NCBI GenBank assembly: GCA_947488085.1
Contig: CANKYI010000001.1
Span: 1,621,928 to 1,685,927, forward strand
Length of the DNA: 64,000 bases
From: an uncultured Erythrobacter sp.
GTDB lineage: Bacteria > Pseudomonadota > Alphaproteobacteria > Sphingomonadales > Sphingomonadaceae
Reading direction: 5' to 3'
Positions 1 through 8,077 of the stretch are shown in pieces. Under the pieces are notes generated by a model. That model was not told the origin of the DNA, did not search any database, and saw only the letters and a list, made by a program, of their open reading frames with translations. Position 1 is the stretch's first letter, and every line of letters begins with the position of its first letter. Position numbers and translations under genes: made by a program.

Positions 1-1
1 C

Positions 2-883
2 CGCCGCGTCGACCAAACCACGCCGCTGGCCGATGCTCGTTTGAAAGACGGCTCTCGTGTGAACGTTATCGTTCCGCCGCTGTCACTGCGCGGCACTGCG
101 ATCTCCATTCGTAAATTCTCTGAGAAGCCGATCACCTTGGACATGCTCAAGGAATTTGGTTCGATGTCGGAGAAGATGTGCACCGCGCTCAAAATCGCTG
201 GGGCATGTCGGATGAACATCGTGATTTCCGGCGGTACGGGTTCTGGTAAAACGACCATGCTCAACGCTCTGTCAAAAATGATCGACCCGGGCGAACGTGT
301 GCTGACGATTGAGGATGCTGCGGAACTTCGCTTGCAACAGCCACACTGGCTGCCGCTCGAAACGCGTCCCCCTAACCTCGAAGGACAAGGCGCGATTACG
401 ATTGGTGACCTTGTTAAGAACGCCCTGCGTATGCGTCCTGACCGTATTATCCTTGGTGAGATTCGTGGCGCTGAATGTTTCGACCTTCTCGCCGCGATGA
501 ACACGGGCCACGATGGTTCGATGTGTACGCTTCACGCCAACTCTCCGCGTGAGTGCCTTGGACGGATGGAAAACATGATTTTGATGGGTGACATCAAAAT
601 CCCGAAACAGGCGATTTCAACCCAGATCGCGGAATCCGTCGACCTCATCGTTCAGGTGAAACGTCTACGCGATGGCTCACGCCGCACCACTGACATCACT
701 GAGGTGATCGGGATGGAAGGCGATGTGATCGTGACTCAGAATCTGTTCAAATTCGAATATCTCGATGAGAGCGAAGACGGCAAGATTATGGGCGAATTCC
801 GCTCATCCGGCCTGCGGCCTTATACGCTGGAAAAGGCTCGTCAATACGGGTTTGATCAGGCGTATTTGGAAGCTTGCTTGTAA
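2..883 (+). CDS. cpaF: CpaF-type secretion/pilus ATPase (5' end cut by window edge)
   Basis: This is the motor ATPase of a Tad/Flp-type pilus assembly machine; it works as a cytoplasmic hexamer at the inner membrane. The reading frame is open from base 2, so the N-terminus lies upstream; an internal TTG at 41 is not the real start. In the 293 visible residues I see the Walker A GGTGSGKTT (about residue 77), the Asp-box region LTIEDAAELRLQQPHW, the Walker B-like RPDRIILGEIRG and the His box GSMCTLHANSPRECL, all in family order. The fragment covers the C-terminal ATPase domain; the N-terminal domain is missing. The other tad/cpa genes would be expected to the left of this window. Family assignment is firm; the pilus role is inferred from the family. 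Confidence 0.93.
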   Translation, partial: RRVDQTTPLADARLKDGSRVNVIVPPLSLRGTAISIRKFSEKPITLDMLKEFGSMSEKMCTALKIAGACRMNIVISGGTGSGKTTMLNALSKMIDPGERVLTIEDAAELRLQQPHWLPLETRPPNLEGQGAITIGDLVKNALRMRPDRIILGEIRGAECFDLLAAMNTGHDGSMCTLHANSPRECLGRMENMILMGDIKIPKQAISTQIAESVDLIVQVKRLRDGSRRTTDITEVIGMEGDVIVTQNLFKFEYLDESEDGKIMGEFRSSGLRPYTLEKARQYGFDQAYLEACL

Positions 884-914
884 ATCTTCTGGGCGCAGCC
901 AAACACGGCTGCGC

Positions 915-1169
915 CTACAAATTCCCCAGCACAACCGGCAGGCTTGTCGCCAGTAATCCGCCGCCGATAATTGCGGCGCCGACGAACAGGTTTGTCCATG
1001 GGACCCAGCCGACACGCTCTAACCGTTCGAGTGAACGGCGCGCATTGCGCAGCCGCTCCATCACCAGACAAAAGCCCGCAAACACCCAACAGCCAACGCC
1101 CGATAGCGCGAGCATCGCAGCATCGCTGGCAAAAGTGAGTTGTTGAAGGAACTCCATAGTCGGCGTCAT
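915..1169 (-). CDS. Small membrane protein, unknown function
   Basis: An 84-residue protein with two hydrophobic stretches (roughly residues 12-34 and 58-80) separated by a short basic region rich in Arg (RLRNARRSLERLERVG), which suggests two membrane helices with a cytoplasmic loop. It starts with ATG at 1169 and is convergent with cpaF, 31 bases away. I do not recognise a family. The hydrophobic pattern and the position in an otherwise empty gap support a real gene, but the length makes this moderate. Confidence 0.55.
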   Translation of the reverse strand: MTPTMEFLQQLTFASDAAMLALSGVGCWVFAGFCLVMERLRNARRSLERLERVGWVPWTNLFVGAAIIGGGLLATSLPVVLGNL

Positions 1170-1220
1170 GTAGTCATGACCGAAGCTTGCGCAAACCCAC
1201 AGTCTCCCTAAAGCCCCAAT

Positions 1221-2147
1221 ATGGATGGCTCCGTCGCCCGCCCTCGCCCGTTTCTGGCACTCGGTCTGCGTCTGGCCACCGCAGGCACTCTTGCGACCAT
1301 GGCGATGCTACTCAAACTGGCAAGCGAACGCGGCGCGCATCTGGCAGAACTGGTGTTTTGGCGTCAGGCCATAACCTTGGTCTGCATCGCTGGGTTTCTC
1401 GCCGCCCTGGGTAAGCTCTCCAGCATCAAGACACAGCGATTTGGCGCACATGCACGGCGCGCCATATATGGCATTGTTGGCATGTTCTTCGTCTACGGTG
1501 CGGTCATCCTTTTGCCTCTAGCAGAAGCGACAGCGATCAGCTTTACCGCGCCGTTTTTCGCTGTGTTGCTGTCCGTCATCCTGTTTCGCGACAAAGTCGG
1601 ACTCTATCGCTGGGGTGCGGTTGTGCTGGGCTTTGCCGGCGTAATTGTGCTCACACAGCCTGGCTTTGGACTCGGCATGGAGGAGGCAATTGATCCGTTT
1701 GGAGCAGCAGTCGGCCTAATCGCTGCATTTTTGGTCGCGGCGATCAGCATCCAGATACAGGATCTCAACAAAACCGAAGCGCCTTGGAGCATCGTATTCT
1801 GGTTTGTCGCGCTCACGACCCCGTTGGTGGCGCTGGCGCTGCCTTTTGTGTTTCAGCCCCATGATCTGGAGACTTGGGGGATCATCATCGCCATGTCGCT
1901 ATGCGGCGCGTTGGCGCAGCTTCTATTGACCAGTTCGCTCCGATTTGGATCGGCCGGCGTGATCCTACTGATGGATTACACCGCACTCTTGTGGGCGACC
2001 TATTACGGTTTTACAGTTTTTGACCGCGCGCCGCCCGCGACTTTGTGGCTTGGCGCTCCGCTCATCATTGGTGCAGGGCTGCTCATCGCATGGCGCGAGC
2101 GGCAACTGGCATTGGAGCGGCAAAAGAGCGATATCGCACTTGGATAG
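1221..2147 (+). CDS. DMT-superfamily (EamA) transporter
   Basis: A 308-residue integral membrane protein with about ten hydrophobic segments arranged as two EamA repeats, the usual drug/metabolite transporter architecture. The N-terminal half contains a helix pair ending in ATAISFTAPFFAVLLS, the pattern that ends each first-half repeat in this family, and the C-terminus is a short basic/charged tail. The likely role is export or import of a small metabolite across the inner membrane; related alphaproteobacterial proteins include S-adenosylmethionine uptake transporters, but the substrate cannot be read from the sequence. It is followed 35 bases later by the small lipoprotein gene at 2183. Confidence 0.85.
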   Translation: MDGSVARPRPFLALGLRLATAGTLATMAMLLKLASERGAHLAELVFWRQAITLVCIAGFLAALGKLSSIKTQRFGAHARRAIYGIVGMFFVYGAVILLPLAEATAISFTAPFFAVLLSVILFRDKVGLYRWGAVVLGFAGVIVLTQPGFGLGMEEAIDPFGAAVGLIAAFLVAAISIQIQDLNKTEAPWSIVFWFVALTTPLVALALPFVFQPHDLETWGIIIAMSLCGALAQLLLTSSLRFGSAGVILLMDYTALLWATYYGFTVFDRAPPATLWLGAPLIIGAGLLIAWRERQLALERQKSDIALG

Positions 2148-2182
2148 TGGCCCACCCAATTGGCCAATAGAAAGGCAAACGC

Positions 2183-2314
2183 ATGATCCGCAAACTTGTT
2201 ATCACAACCGCGCTCGTCGCGCTCAGCATCACAACTGTTGCCTGCAACACGGTTCAGGGGCTTGGCCGCGACATTGAATCGGTCGGACGCGAAGGCGAAG
2301 AGGTCATCAACTAA
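2183..2314 (+). CDS. Entericidin A/B-family small lipoprotein
   Basis: A 43-residue protein. The first 20 residues are a lipoprotein signal ending in a lipobox-like VAC (Cys21), followed by NTVQGLGRDIESVG, which is the signature of the entericidin EcnA/EcnB family. An AAAGGC sequence lies a few bases upstream as a possible ribosome site. Family members are lipid-anchored envelope peptides; EcnA/EcnB of enterobacteria act as antidote and toxin, but most alphaproteobacterial members are single genes with no proven toxicity. It follows the DMT transporter on the same strand. Confidence 0.82.
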   Translation: MIRKLVITTALVALSITTVACNTVQGLGRDIESVGREGEEVIN

Positions 2315-2326
2315 CTGTCCAGACAC

Positions 2327-2926
2327 TCAGTCGGGGCAGTAGACAAGCAGCAGATTGTTCGCGGGCATTTCATAGCGCGCCATGCGGTTCATGCCATGTT
2401 TTGCGGCAACCGCGTCAATGTTGTTCAATTGACGGATGCCCCAGCGCGGATCACGTGCCTGCAGCCCTTCATCGAAGGTAAGGTTTGACGGGGCGGCATC
2501 GACGCCGCGTTCAAAAAACGGACCATAGATGATCAGTGGCGCTTCTTGTCCGCTTAAGGTCTGAGCCGCGCCTTCAAACAGACCCTCAGCCACGGCAAAC
2601 GGCGCAATGTGGATCATATTACAGCACAAAATCGCGTCCGCGCTGCGTACTTCCCAACTGTCAGGCGCGCTCGCATCAAGGAGCAGTGGGATGCGCAGGT
2701 TAAGCCCCTCATACTCAGCTTTGTACGCGAGAATTGAGGCAATCGCCTCACGGTCTGGATCACTGGGCTGCCAATCAAGGTCGGGGAACTGCTCTGCGAA
2801 ATAGAGCGCATGTTCGCCCGAACCCGACGCTATCTCCAACACTACGCCTGTCGGCGGCAAGACCTCTTGCAAAACCGCTGCGATCGCCTCTCGATTGCGC
2901 AAAGTCGCAGGAGCATGTTTCTTCAC
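2327..2926 (-). CDS. DUF938-family SAM-dependent methyltransferase
   Basis: A 199-residue class I methyltransferase-like protein. The SAM-binding glycine loop VLEIASGSGEHALYFA lies about 30-45 residues in, followed by a post-loop acidic region (PSDPDREAI) and the motif CCNMIHIAPF, both typical of DUF938. I chose the GTG at 2926 because it gives the family N-terminus (KKHAPATLRNREAI) and begins ten bases after the stop of the upstream acyl-CoA ligase; the frame stays open further upstream but that part overlaps the ligase and looks like noise. Substrate unknown. It is probably co-transcribed with the ligase. Confidence 0.85.
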   Translation of the reverse strand: MKKHAPATLRNREAIAAVLQEVLPPTGVVLEIASGSGEHALYFAEQFPDLDWQPSDPDREAIASILAYKAEYEGLNLRIPLLLDASAPDSWEVRSADAILCCNMIHIAPFAVAEGLFEGAAQTLSGQEAPLIIYGPFFERGVDAAPSNLTFDEGLQARDPRWGIRQLNNIDAVAAKHGMNRMARYEMPANNLLLVYCPD

Positions 2927-2936
2927 TCGGCTGCGC

Positions 2937-4496
2937 TCAGACCTTTCGGTCCTGCCCCTCCCAATAGGGTTCTCGCAATTGTCGGCGCAGGATTTTGCCT
3001 GAAGCGTTGCGCGGCATTTCTGGGATGACATCGACGCTTTTGGGAGCCTTGAACGCGGCGATCCTTTCACGCGTGTAAGCGATCAATTCACCGCTTTCGA
3101 TCTCCGCACCCGGCTTGCATACGACGCAGGCTTTCACCTCCTCGCCCCAGCGTTCGGACGGCACGCCGATCACCGCAACCTCCGCAATCGCAGGGTGGCC
3201 AAAGATCGCATTTTCAACCTCTGCAGGGTAAACATTCTCGCCGCCAGAGATGATCATGTCTTTGATACGGTCTTGGATATACACATAGCCGTCCGCGTCC
3301 ATGATCCCGGCATCACCTGTGTGCAGCCAGCCATCGCCATCGATTGTGCTGGCAGTCGCTTCGGGCAATTTCCAATATCCCGCAGTGTTGGAAGGAGACT
3401 TGATACAAATCTCGCCAATTTCGCCGCGTGGCACTTCTTTGTTGTCAGCTCCGCGAACCTCAATCGAAACACCTGGCACAGCTTTACCCGCAGACCGCAT
3501 ACGCTCATTGCCTTCGAGAACATGGTCCTCTGGCGGCAAAAGGGAAATCGTGCCGGTGGTTTCTGTCATTCCGTAGACTTGCAAGAAACCCGTATCAGGC
3601 ATGGTGCCGACCGCCTCTTTCAGCAATTCAAGCGGCATCGGCGCGGCGCCATACATCAGATAGCGCAACCCCGAAAAATCAGTCTCCTTCGCGCGCGGAT
3701 GCTGCACGACCATCTGGATCGCAGCGGGGACGAGAAACAGCATCGTCGTGCCGTTCTCAATCGCATCGAGCACCCCTGTCGGCGTGAACTCCTCTTGGAT
3801 CAGCACGCGCACGCCATTGGCGACCCCCATTGGTGCCGAACCCGTGCCGCCAATATGCGCGCACGGCATGACCATCAAAATGCAATCGGTGGGCCGGTAA
3901 TCCTGCCACGGTGCGGCTTCTTGAATGCTGGGTTTGCGGAGCGAGAACAGGTTTGCGTTGGACAGCTCCACCCCTTTCGGATTGCCTGTCGTACCTGATG
4001 TGTAGAGCTGAAGCACAGTGTCGCGCTCACCCGCTGGCTCATACTGCGCAGGTTCCATAGCGCTTGCTCGTGCAAAGAAACTCTCAACCTCCGCCACCTT
4101 TGGACCATTATCCATGCCCGCTGCGACGTCATTGGCAATGCCAAGGAACTCATCGGATGCGACGACCAGCTTTGCTCCTGTATCGCCGAGAATATATCCG
4201 ATCTCACGCGGGGCCAGTCGCCAACCGAGCGGGGCCATAACCGCGCCCATTCGTCCAGCAGCATAGAGCAATAGGAAATAGCGATCCGAGTTCTTGCCGT
4301 ACCACGCGATCCGATCACCCTTACGCACACCACATTCGGTAAGGCACGCGATCAACTGGCGCGAAAGGCGATCTGCCTCTGCATAGGATGTGCGCCGTCC
4401 CCCCTCTTCCACAGCAATCGTGTCGGGCCGTTCCTTCGCCCAATGGTTGAGGAACAGGTCAAATGTCATAAAATCGAGGCTAGTGGTGTCCGGCAT
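2937..4496 (-). CDS. Fatty-acid/acyl-CoA ligase (AMP-binding enzyme)
   Basis: A 519-residue member of the ANL superfamily that activates a carboxylic acid with ATP and joins it to CoA. The P-loop LYTSGTTGNPKGVEL is at about residue 167, followed by YGMTETTG, the WLHTGD motif, DRIKDMIISGGENVYP and the C-terminal RNASGKILRR, whose lysine is the adenylation residue. All core motifs are intact, so the enzyme should be active. The chain-length preference cannot be read; homologues are annotated as long-chain or medium-chain fatty acid ligases. A purine-rich GGGAAGAGAG lies upstream of the ATG at 4496. It is the first gene of a pair with the DUF938 methyltransferase. Confidence 0.92.
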   Translation of the reverse strand: MPDTTSLDFMTFDLFLNHWAKERPDTIAVEEGGRRTSYAEADRLSRQLIACLTECGVRKGDRIAWYGKNSDRYFLLLYAAGRMGAVMAPLGWRLAPREIGYILGDTGAKLVVASDEFLGIANDVAAGMDNGPKVAEVESFFARASAMEPAQYEPAGERDTVLQLYTSGTTGNPKGVELSNANLFSLRKPSIQEAAPWQDYRPTDCILMVMPCAHIGGTGSAPMGVANGVRVLIQEEFTPTGVLDAIENGTTMLFLVPAAIQMVVQHPRAKETDFSGLRYLMYGAAPMPLELLKEAVGTMPDTGFLQVYGMTETTGTISLLPPEDHVLEGNERMRSAGKAVPGVSIEVRGADNKEVPRGEIGEICIKSPSNTAGYWKLPEATASTIDGDGWLHTGDAGIMDADGYVYIQDRIKDMIISGGENVYPAEVENAIFGHPAIAEVAVIGVPSERWGEEVKACVVCKPGAEIESGELIAYTRERIAAFKAPKSVDVIPEMPRNASGKILRRQLREPYWEGQDRKV

Positions 4497-4550
4497 GCGT
4501 TTGGCTCTCTTCCCATTGGAATTTTTCCAATGTTCTAGCCATGCAAACCC

Positions 4551-4997
4551 TCAAGTCCAGCGGCCTTGCTTACGCGCTGCTGGTTCGCGCACCAGCAACC
4601 ATATACCCAGCCCCAGCGGCCCGGCCATAAAGGTTGCGAGCAAAATGGGTGCTTGGATGAAGCGCGAGACATATTTGTCATCGCCATCGCGCGCGATCCA
4701 GATGCCAACAAACAGGTCAAAAGCGAGGTAGTGCGTCCAACCAATAGTGACGCCGACATCGCTCGCAAAGATTGAACGCACCCCTTCGATTGTCGTGAAA
4801 TCAGCTCCGCCATCGCCCGCAGGAATGAAGCCTGCCAGCACCCCAATCAGGCTCACAGCATAGACCACGCAAAGCATGCCCACACCCAGATAGAGCAGCG
4901 CCGCCATCAGGGCAGGCGGGCGTGGCAAGAGGATCAGCGCGGTCCATGCGACCAGCGCGAGTAAGTTGACCGCGCCAAAGATTGTGCCCCAATCCAC
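4551..4997 (-). CDS. ABA4-like (DUF4281) membrane protein
   Basis: A 148-residue protein with four hydrophobic segments and the family features GVTIGWTHYLAFDLFVGIWI and FMAGPLGLGIWLL. It belongs to the family named after plant ABA4, which is needed for neoxanthin formation. Sphingomonads are usually carotenoid-pigmented, so a carotenoid link is possible, but the bacterial members have no settled function and no carotenoid gene is next to it here. It begins six bases after the stop of the oxidoreductase on the same strand, suggesting one transcript with dgt and that gene. Confidence 0.8.
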   Translation of the reverse strand: MDWGTIFGAVNLLALVAWTALILLPRPPALMAALLYLGVGMLCVVYAVSLIGVLAGFIPAGDGGADFTTIEGVRSIFASDVGVTIGWTHYLAFDLFVGIWIARDGDDKYVSRFIQAPILLATFMAGPLGLGIWLLVREPAARKQGRWT

Positions 4998-5002
4998 TGC
5001 GT

Positions 5003-5728
5003 CTAATCCGCTAATTCAGGTGATTTGGCCCGCCATTCGCGCGCGGCGCGTTTCATCGCTTCGTTATCGTGGGTGAAACGGCCCTGCGCTTTGCGCAAAG
5101 CGAGGCCTAGAGCCGCTTCCGCGACCAGGTCAGCATCGACAGATCGGTACATCTCCCATTTCGCAGGAAGCAGCGGATCGATCAGCGGACTGGCAATCTG
5201 AGCCGCCGCCTCTAACGGGCGCAAATCGCCCTGACGCGCACCACGCAACAGGCCGGGCTGGATTATGTCGAGCCGTTTGAACCCGACTTTAGAGACCGCT
5301 TGTTCTGTCTGCGCTTTCACTTTGAGATAAAAACTCTTCGCCCGAAGACTCGCCCCGGCAGACGAGATGAGCACCATATTGCGGATACCCGCCTCTTTCG
5401 CCGCTTCAGCAGTAGCAAGCACCAAATCATGATCTACAGCGCGAAACGCCTCTTCGTCGCGGCCCGCTTTCTTCCATGTCGTACCTAATGCACAGATCAG
5501 TGTACGCGGACGGACCGCTTTAAGAACTTCGCCCCATTTTTCCGGCTCTGCCACGAACAGCTCAACCCGTGCACCCTTGGGCAAATCCACCTCACGTCGC
5601 GCAATTCCGACCATACGGGCCTGATCACCAGCACTCGAAATTTCGATCAAGCGGCGCCCGATCAAACCGGTCGCTCCGACCAATCCAATGCGTACAGGTG
5701 TTTTTGGGGTGTTGCTGGCGTCAGACAT
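5003..5728 (-). CDS. NAD(P)H-binding Rossmann oxidoreductase (atypical SDR, TIP30/HTATIP2-like)
   Basis: A 241-residue protein whose N-terminal motif IGLVGATGLIGRRL is the nucleotide-binding loop of extended/atypical short-chain dehydrogenases. The middle contains ICALGTTWKKAG and RNMVLISSAGASL, which resemble the HTATIP2/TIP30 subgroup; a Tyr-x-x-x-Lys catalytic pair is present as YLKVK (about residue 134). Substrate unknown. Its start codon overlaps the end of dgt by eight bases, so the two are translated from the same message. Confidence 0.82.
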   Translation of the reverse strand: MSDASNTPKTPVRIGLVGATGLIGRRLIEISSAGDQARMVGIARREVDLPKGARVELFVAEPEKWGEVLKAVRPRTLICALGTTWKKAGRDEEAFRAVDHDLVLATAEAAKEAGIRNMVLISSAGASLRAKSFYLKVKAQTEQAVSKVGFKRLDIIQPGLLRGARQGDLRPLEAAAQIASPLIDPLLPAKWEMYRSVDADLVAEAALGLALRKAQGRFTHDNEAMKRAAREWRAKSPELAD

Positions 5729-6896
5729 TTATCAGTCCCCTCGGTGTCTCACCATAGATCGCCTCGCATGATTTCATCGCGAAGCTGTCGCTCATCCCTG
5801 CGACAAAATCGGCGATTTTGCGACTGCGTGCAGGCTCATGCTGCGGAAGTTCGTCCTGCCAATGTTGCGGCATCAATGTTGCGTCTTGAGAGTAAGCCGC
5901 AAACAATCGCGCCACGACGTCACGCGCGTGCGTCGCAGCGCTGACTTGGTTGGGGTGATAGTACAGTTTTTCATACATGAATGCTTTTAACGCCCGTTCG
6001 TGTTCTTGCATCGCGGGCGAGAACCCTGCCAATTGCTGGCCAGCATTGCGGATTTCGGTGACGGATCCAAACCCCTTTGCCGCCTCGCGCGAATGCTCGA
6101 GCACATCGTTCACCATCAACCCAATCTGATCACGCACCAACTCACGCAGTTGACGCTCTCTTGGCGCATTGGGAAAGCGTTTTTCGACCGCCCGCCACTG
6201 ATCCGCGAGGAAATCCACCTCCAGCAGGTCATCCAGCTCCAAAAAACCAGCCCGCAGACCATCATCAATATCGTGATTATCATAGGCGATATCATCAGAA
6301 ACCGCAGCAATCTGCGCCTCCAGCGATGGCCATGATTTGAGGTCCAAGGGGAAATCTGCATCCAGTTGAGCCAAGGCCCAGTTCGGCGCAGTGACGGGGC
6401 CATTATGTTTGGCAAGCCCTTCGAGCAGATCCCAAGTCAGGTTCAGCCCGTCATGTTCGGGATACGGATTATCGATCCGCATGATTGTGCGCAGCGATTG
6501 GGCATTGTGACAAAATCCACCGTGGCGCGCCATCGATTCCGACAGAGCTGCCTCTCCAGCATGGCCAAAGGGCGGATGCCCAAGGTCATGCGCAAGGCAC
6601 AAGGCTTCGGTTAGATCTTCATCAATCGCCAGCGCACGTGCGAGCACCCGGCCAATCTGCGCGACCTCAATCGAATGGGTCAGTCTGGTGCGGTAGTGAT
6701 CGCCGTCCGGCGCAATAAAGACCTGTGTTTTCGACTTGAGCCGGCGGAAGCTCATCGAATGGATGATCCTGTCGCGGTCACGCTGAAAGTCGGTGCGCGG
6801 GCCGCGTGTTTCGCCGGCCCCTGTTTGAGCGGAGGGGCCGAATTCGCGTCCGCCATGGGCGAAAGGATCAGCTGCATAGGGTGCGCGGGTGGTCAC
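5721..6896 (-). CDS. dgt: Deoxyguanosinetriphosphate triphosphohydrolase-like HD protein
   Basis: A 391-residue HD-domain enzyme that splits dNTPs into nucleoside and triphosphate. The metal ligands are visible in order: RTRLTHSIEVAQIGR (His), LAHDLGHPPFGHAGE (His-Asp) and SDDIAYDNHDIDDG (Asp). The length matches the shorter alphaproteobacterial form of Dgt. It starts with GTG at 6896, preceded by GGGAAGG. It leads a run with the oxidoreductase and the ABA4-like gene. In bacteria it shapes the dNTP pool; substrate preference cannot be read here. Confidence 0.93.
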   Translation of the reverse strand: MTTRAPYAADPFAHGGREFGPSAQTGAGETRGPRTDFQRDRDRIIHSMSFRRLKSKTQVFIAPDGDHYRTRLTHSIEVAQIGRVLARALAIDEDLTEALCLAHDLGHPPFGHAGEAALSESMARHGGFCHNAQSLRTIMRIDNPYPEHDGLNLTWDLLEGLAKHNGPVTAPNWALAQLDADFPLDLKSWPSLEAQIAAVSDDIAYDNHDIDDGLRAGFLELDDLLEVDFLADQWRAVEKRFPNAPRERQLRELVRDQIGLMVNDVLEHSREAAKGFGSVTEIRNAGQQLAGFSPAMQEHERALKAFMYEKLYYHPNQVSAATHARDVVARLFAAYSQDATLMPQHWQDELPQHEPARSRKIADFVAGMSDSFAMKSCEAIYGETPRGLINV

Positions 6897-7019
6897 GCCT
6901 TCCCGCTTATGTCAGCGCGGCAGGCTGCTCAACGGGAACAGAACAGCAACTCAGTCGGATTGCAGTGGACAGAGCACGTCGCAGCGCAGCGTGGGCGATC
7001 GGAAGGAGTGCAAGTTTGC

Positions 7020-7069
7020 AAAAAAGTGGGCCGCTTACCGGGTGCAATGGGGGGGGTGGTAAGCGGCCC
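7020..7069 (-). terminator. Rho-independent terminator (minus strand)
   Basis: Read on the minus strand, a perfect 12-base stem GGGCCGCTTACC/GGTAAGCGGCCC (arms 7058-7069 and 7028-7039) encloses a 16-base C-rich loop and is followed by AC and six T residues (7020-7025). The plus strand has no T-run after the stem, so the terminator is directional and ends transcripts from the racemase gene or from a small RNA. It closes the 340-base gap between dgt and the racemase. Confidence 0.8.
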
Positions 7070-7112
7070 CAAGAGCTTTCGCTCTTGGGTCTACGGTGCG
7101 ACCCGAAGACCC
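7069..7112 (-). ncRNA. Stacked hairpins next to the terminator; candidate sRNA or structured 3' UTR
   Basis: Directly before the terminator (minus strand) are two further perfect stems: GGGTCT/AGACCC (7107-7112 with 7087-7092) and CCAAGAGC/GCTCTTGG (7081-7088 with 7069-7076) closed by a GAAA loop. Three consecutive hairpins ending in a T-run look like the 3' part of a small RNA. A mini reading frame of 18 codons (GTG start, ending CTICGAEFVIDK, about 7138-7194 minus) lies upstream and could be a small zinc-binding peptide or chance. No known RNA family is recognised. Start point unknown. Confidence 0.4.
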
Positions 7113-7236
7113 GGAACTTGCCTGTTACTTATCGATGACAAATTCGGCTCCGCAAATAGTGCAGTGCGGCAAAGAGTGCACCCCTTACCGATGGGTCAAT
7201 GCGGTGAGTTGTTCTTTGATGTCGATAAAGTGATGC

Positions 7237-7941
7237 TTAGCCCACTGTCTCTTGTTCAAGCATCCAATTCGCCGCCGCTTCGCAATGGATCCGCGTTGAA
7301 TCAAACACAGGGAGCACATTGGCATCCACATCGACGACCAAGTCCAACTCGGTGCAGGCCAGAACGATGGAATCAGCACCTTCCTGCGCTTTGTTGGTGA
7401 TGATCGTCTTCATTGCACGCTGCGCATCGCGGGTGACTTTACCCACCATCAATTCATCGTAGATGATGCGATCTAATGTTTCGACATTGACCATATTGGG
7501 CGGCAGCAGGTCGATACCATGCGCAACCAAACGCTTTCGATAAAAGCTCTCCGTCATCACGTTACGCGTGCCGATGATCGCGGCCGACTTGTAGCCCGCC
7601 TGTTTGAGCGCAAGCCCGACATAATCAGCGATATGAAGTATTGGAACATCCACCGCTGCGGCCACATCATCATACAATTTGTGCATGGAATTGGCGCCGA
7701 TAAGCAATGCCTCGGCCCCCGCGCCTTCAAGCCGTTTAGCGCTCTCGATCAAGATGCCACTGGCGCGCTTCCAATCCTTTTCTTCGCGAAGGGCAAACAG
7801 CTGACAAAAATCTAGGCTCTCGATCAGCATCGGCGCGCTCGCCATAGGCGCTGCGCGTTTTTGCACGATGCGGTTGATGCGGTCGTAATAGATGCCGGTC
7901 GAAACCCAGCTCATCCCACCGATCATTCCCAATTTACGCAA
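7237..7941 (-). CDS. Aspartate/glutamate racemase-family protein
   Basis: A PLP-independent amino-acid racemase-fold protein of about 234 residues. It begins KLGMIGGMSWVSTGIYY, the family N-terminus, and carries the C-terminal catalytic-cysteine motif VLACTELDL. The first active-site segment reads GANSMHK, with serine where cysteine or threonine is usual, so it may be a one-cysteine member like the YgeA group. I favour TTG at 7941 (GGGGCAGG just upstream) because it gives the normal N-terminus; the frame is open to another TTG at 8010, which would add 23 unusual residues. Substrate not known. The gene is followed by the structured terminator at 7020-7112. Confidence 0.82.
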   Translation of the reverse strand: MRKLGMIGGMSWVSTGIYYDRINRIVQKRAAPMASAPMLIESLDFCQLFALREEKDWKRASGILIESAKRLEGAGAEALLIGANSMHKLYDDVAAAVDVPILHIADYVGLALKQAGYKSAAIIGTRNVMTESFYRKRLVAHGIDLLPPNMVNVETLDRIIYDELMVGKVTRDAQRAMKTIITNKAQEGADSIVLACTELDLVVDVDANVLPVFDSTRIHCEAAANWMLEQETVG

Positions 7942-8077
7942 AGCCTGCCCCAATTCTGTTGGCGAATCTATTTGCGCCTGTTTGCGCTGCAGCACCGGTG
8001 TAGCGACCAAGCGTGGCTTGCGTCCATAGGGAGCAAATTTTGGAGGCTCTCAAGCAGCTTAGATAGTTAACAAGGGA

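Noticed and set aside
3254..3523. Other short minus-strand frames inside the acyl-CoA ligase
   Set aside because: They overlap the intact gene in another frame and lack any motif.
3195..3998. 267-codon plus-strand frame opposite the acyl-CoA ligase
   Set aside because: Mirror of an intact gene with all ANL motifs; composition is atypical for protein.
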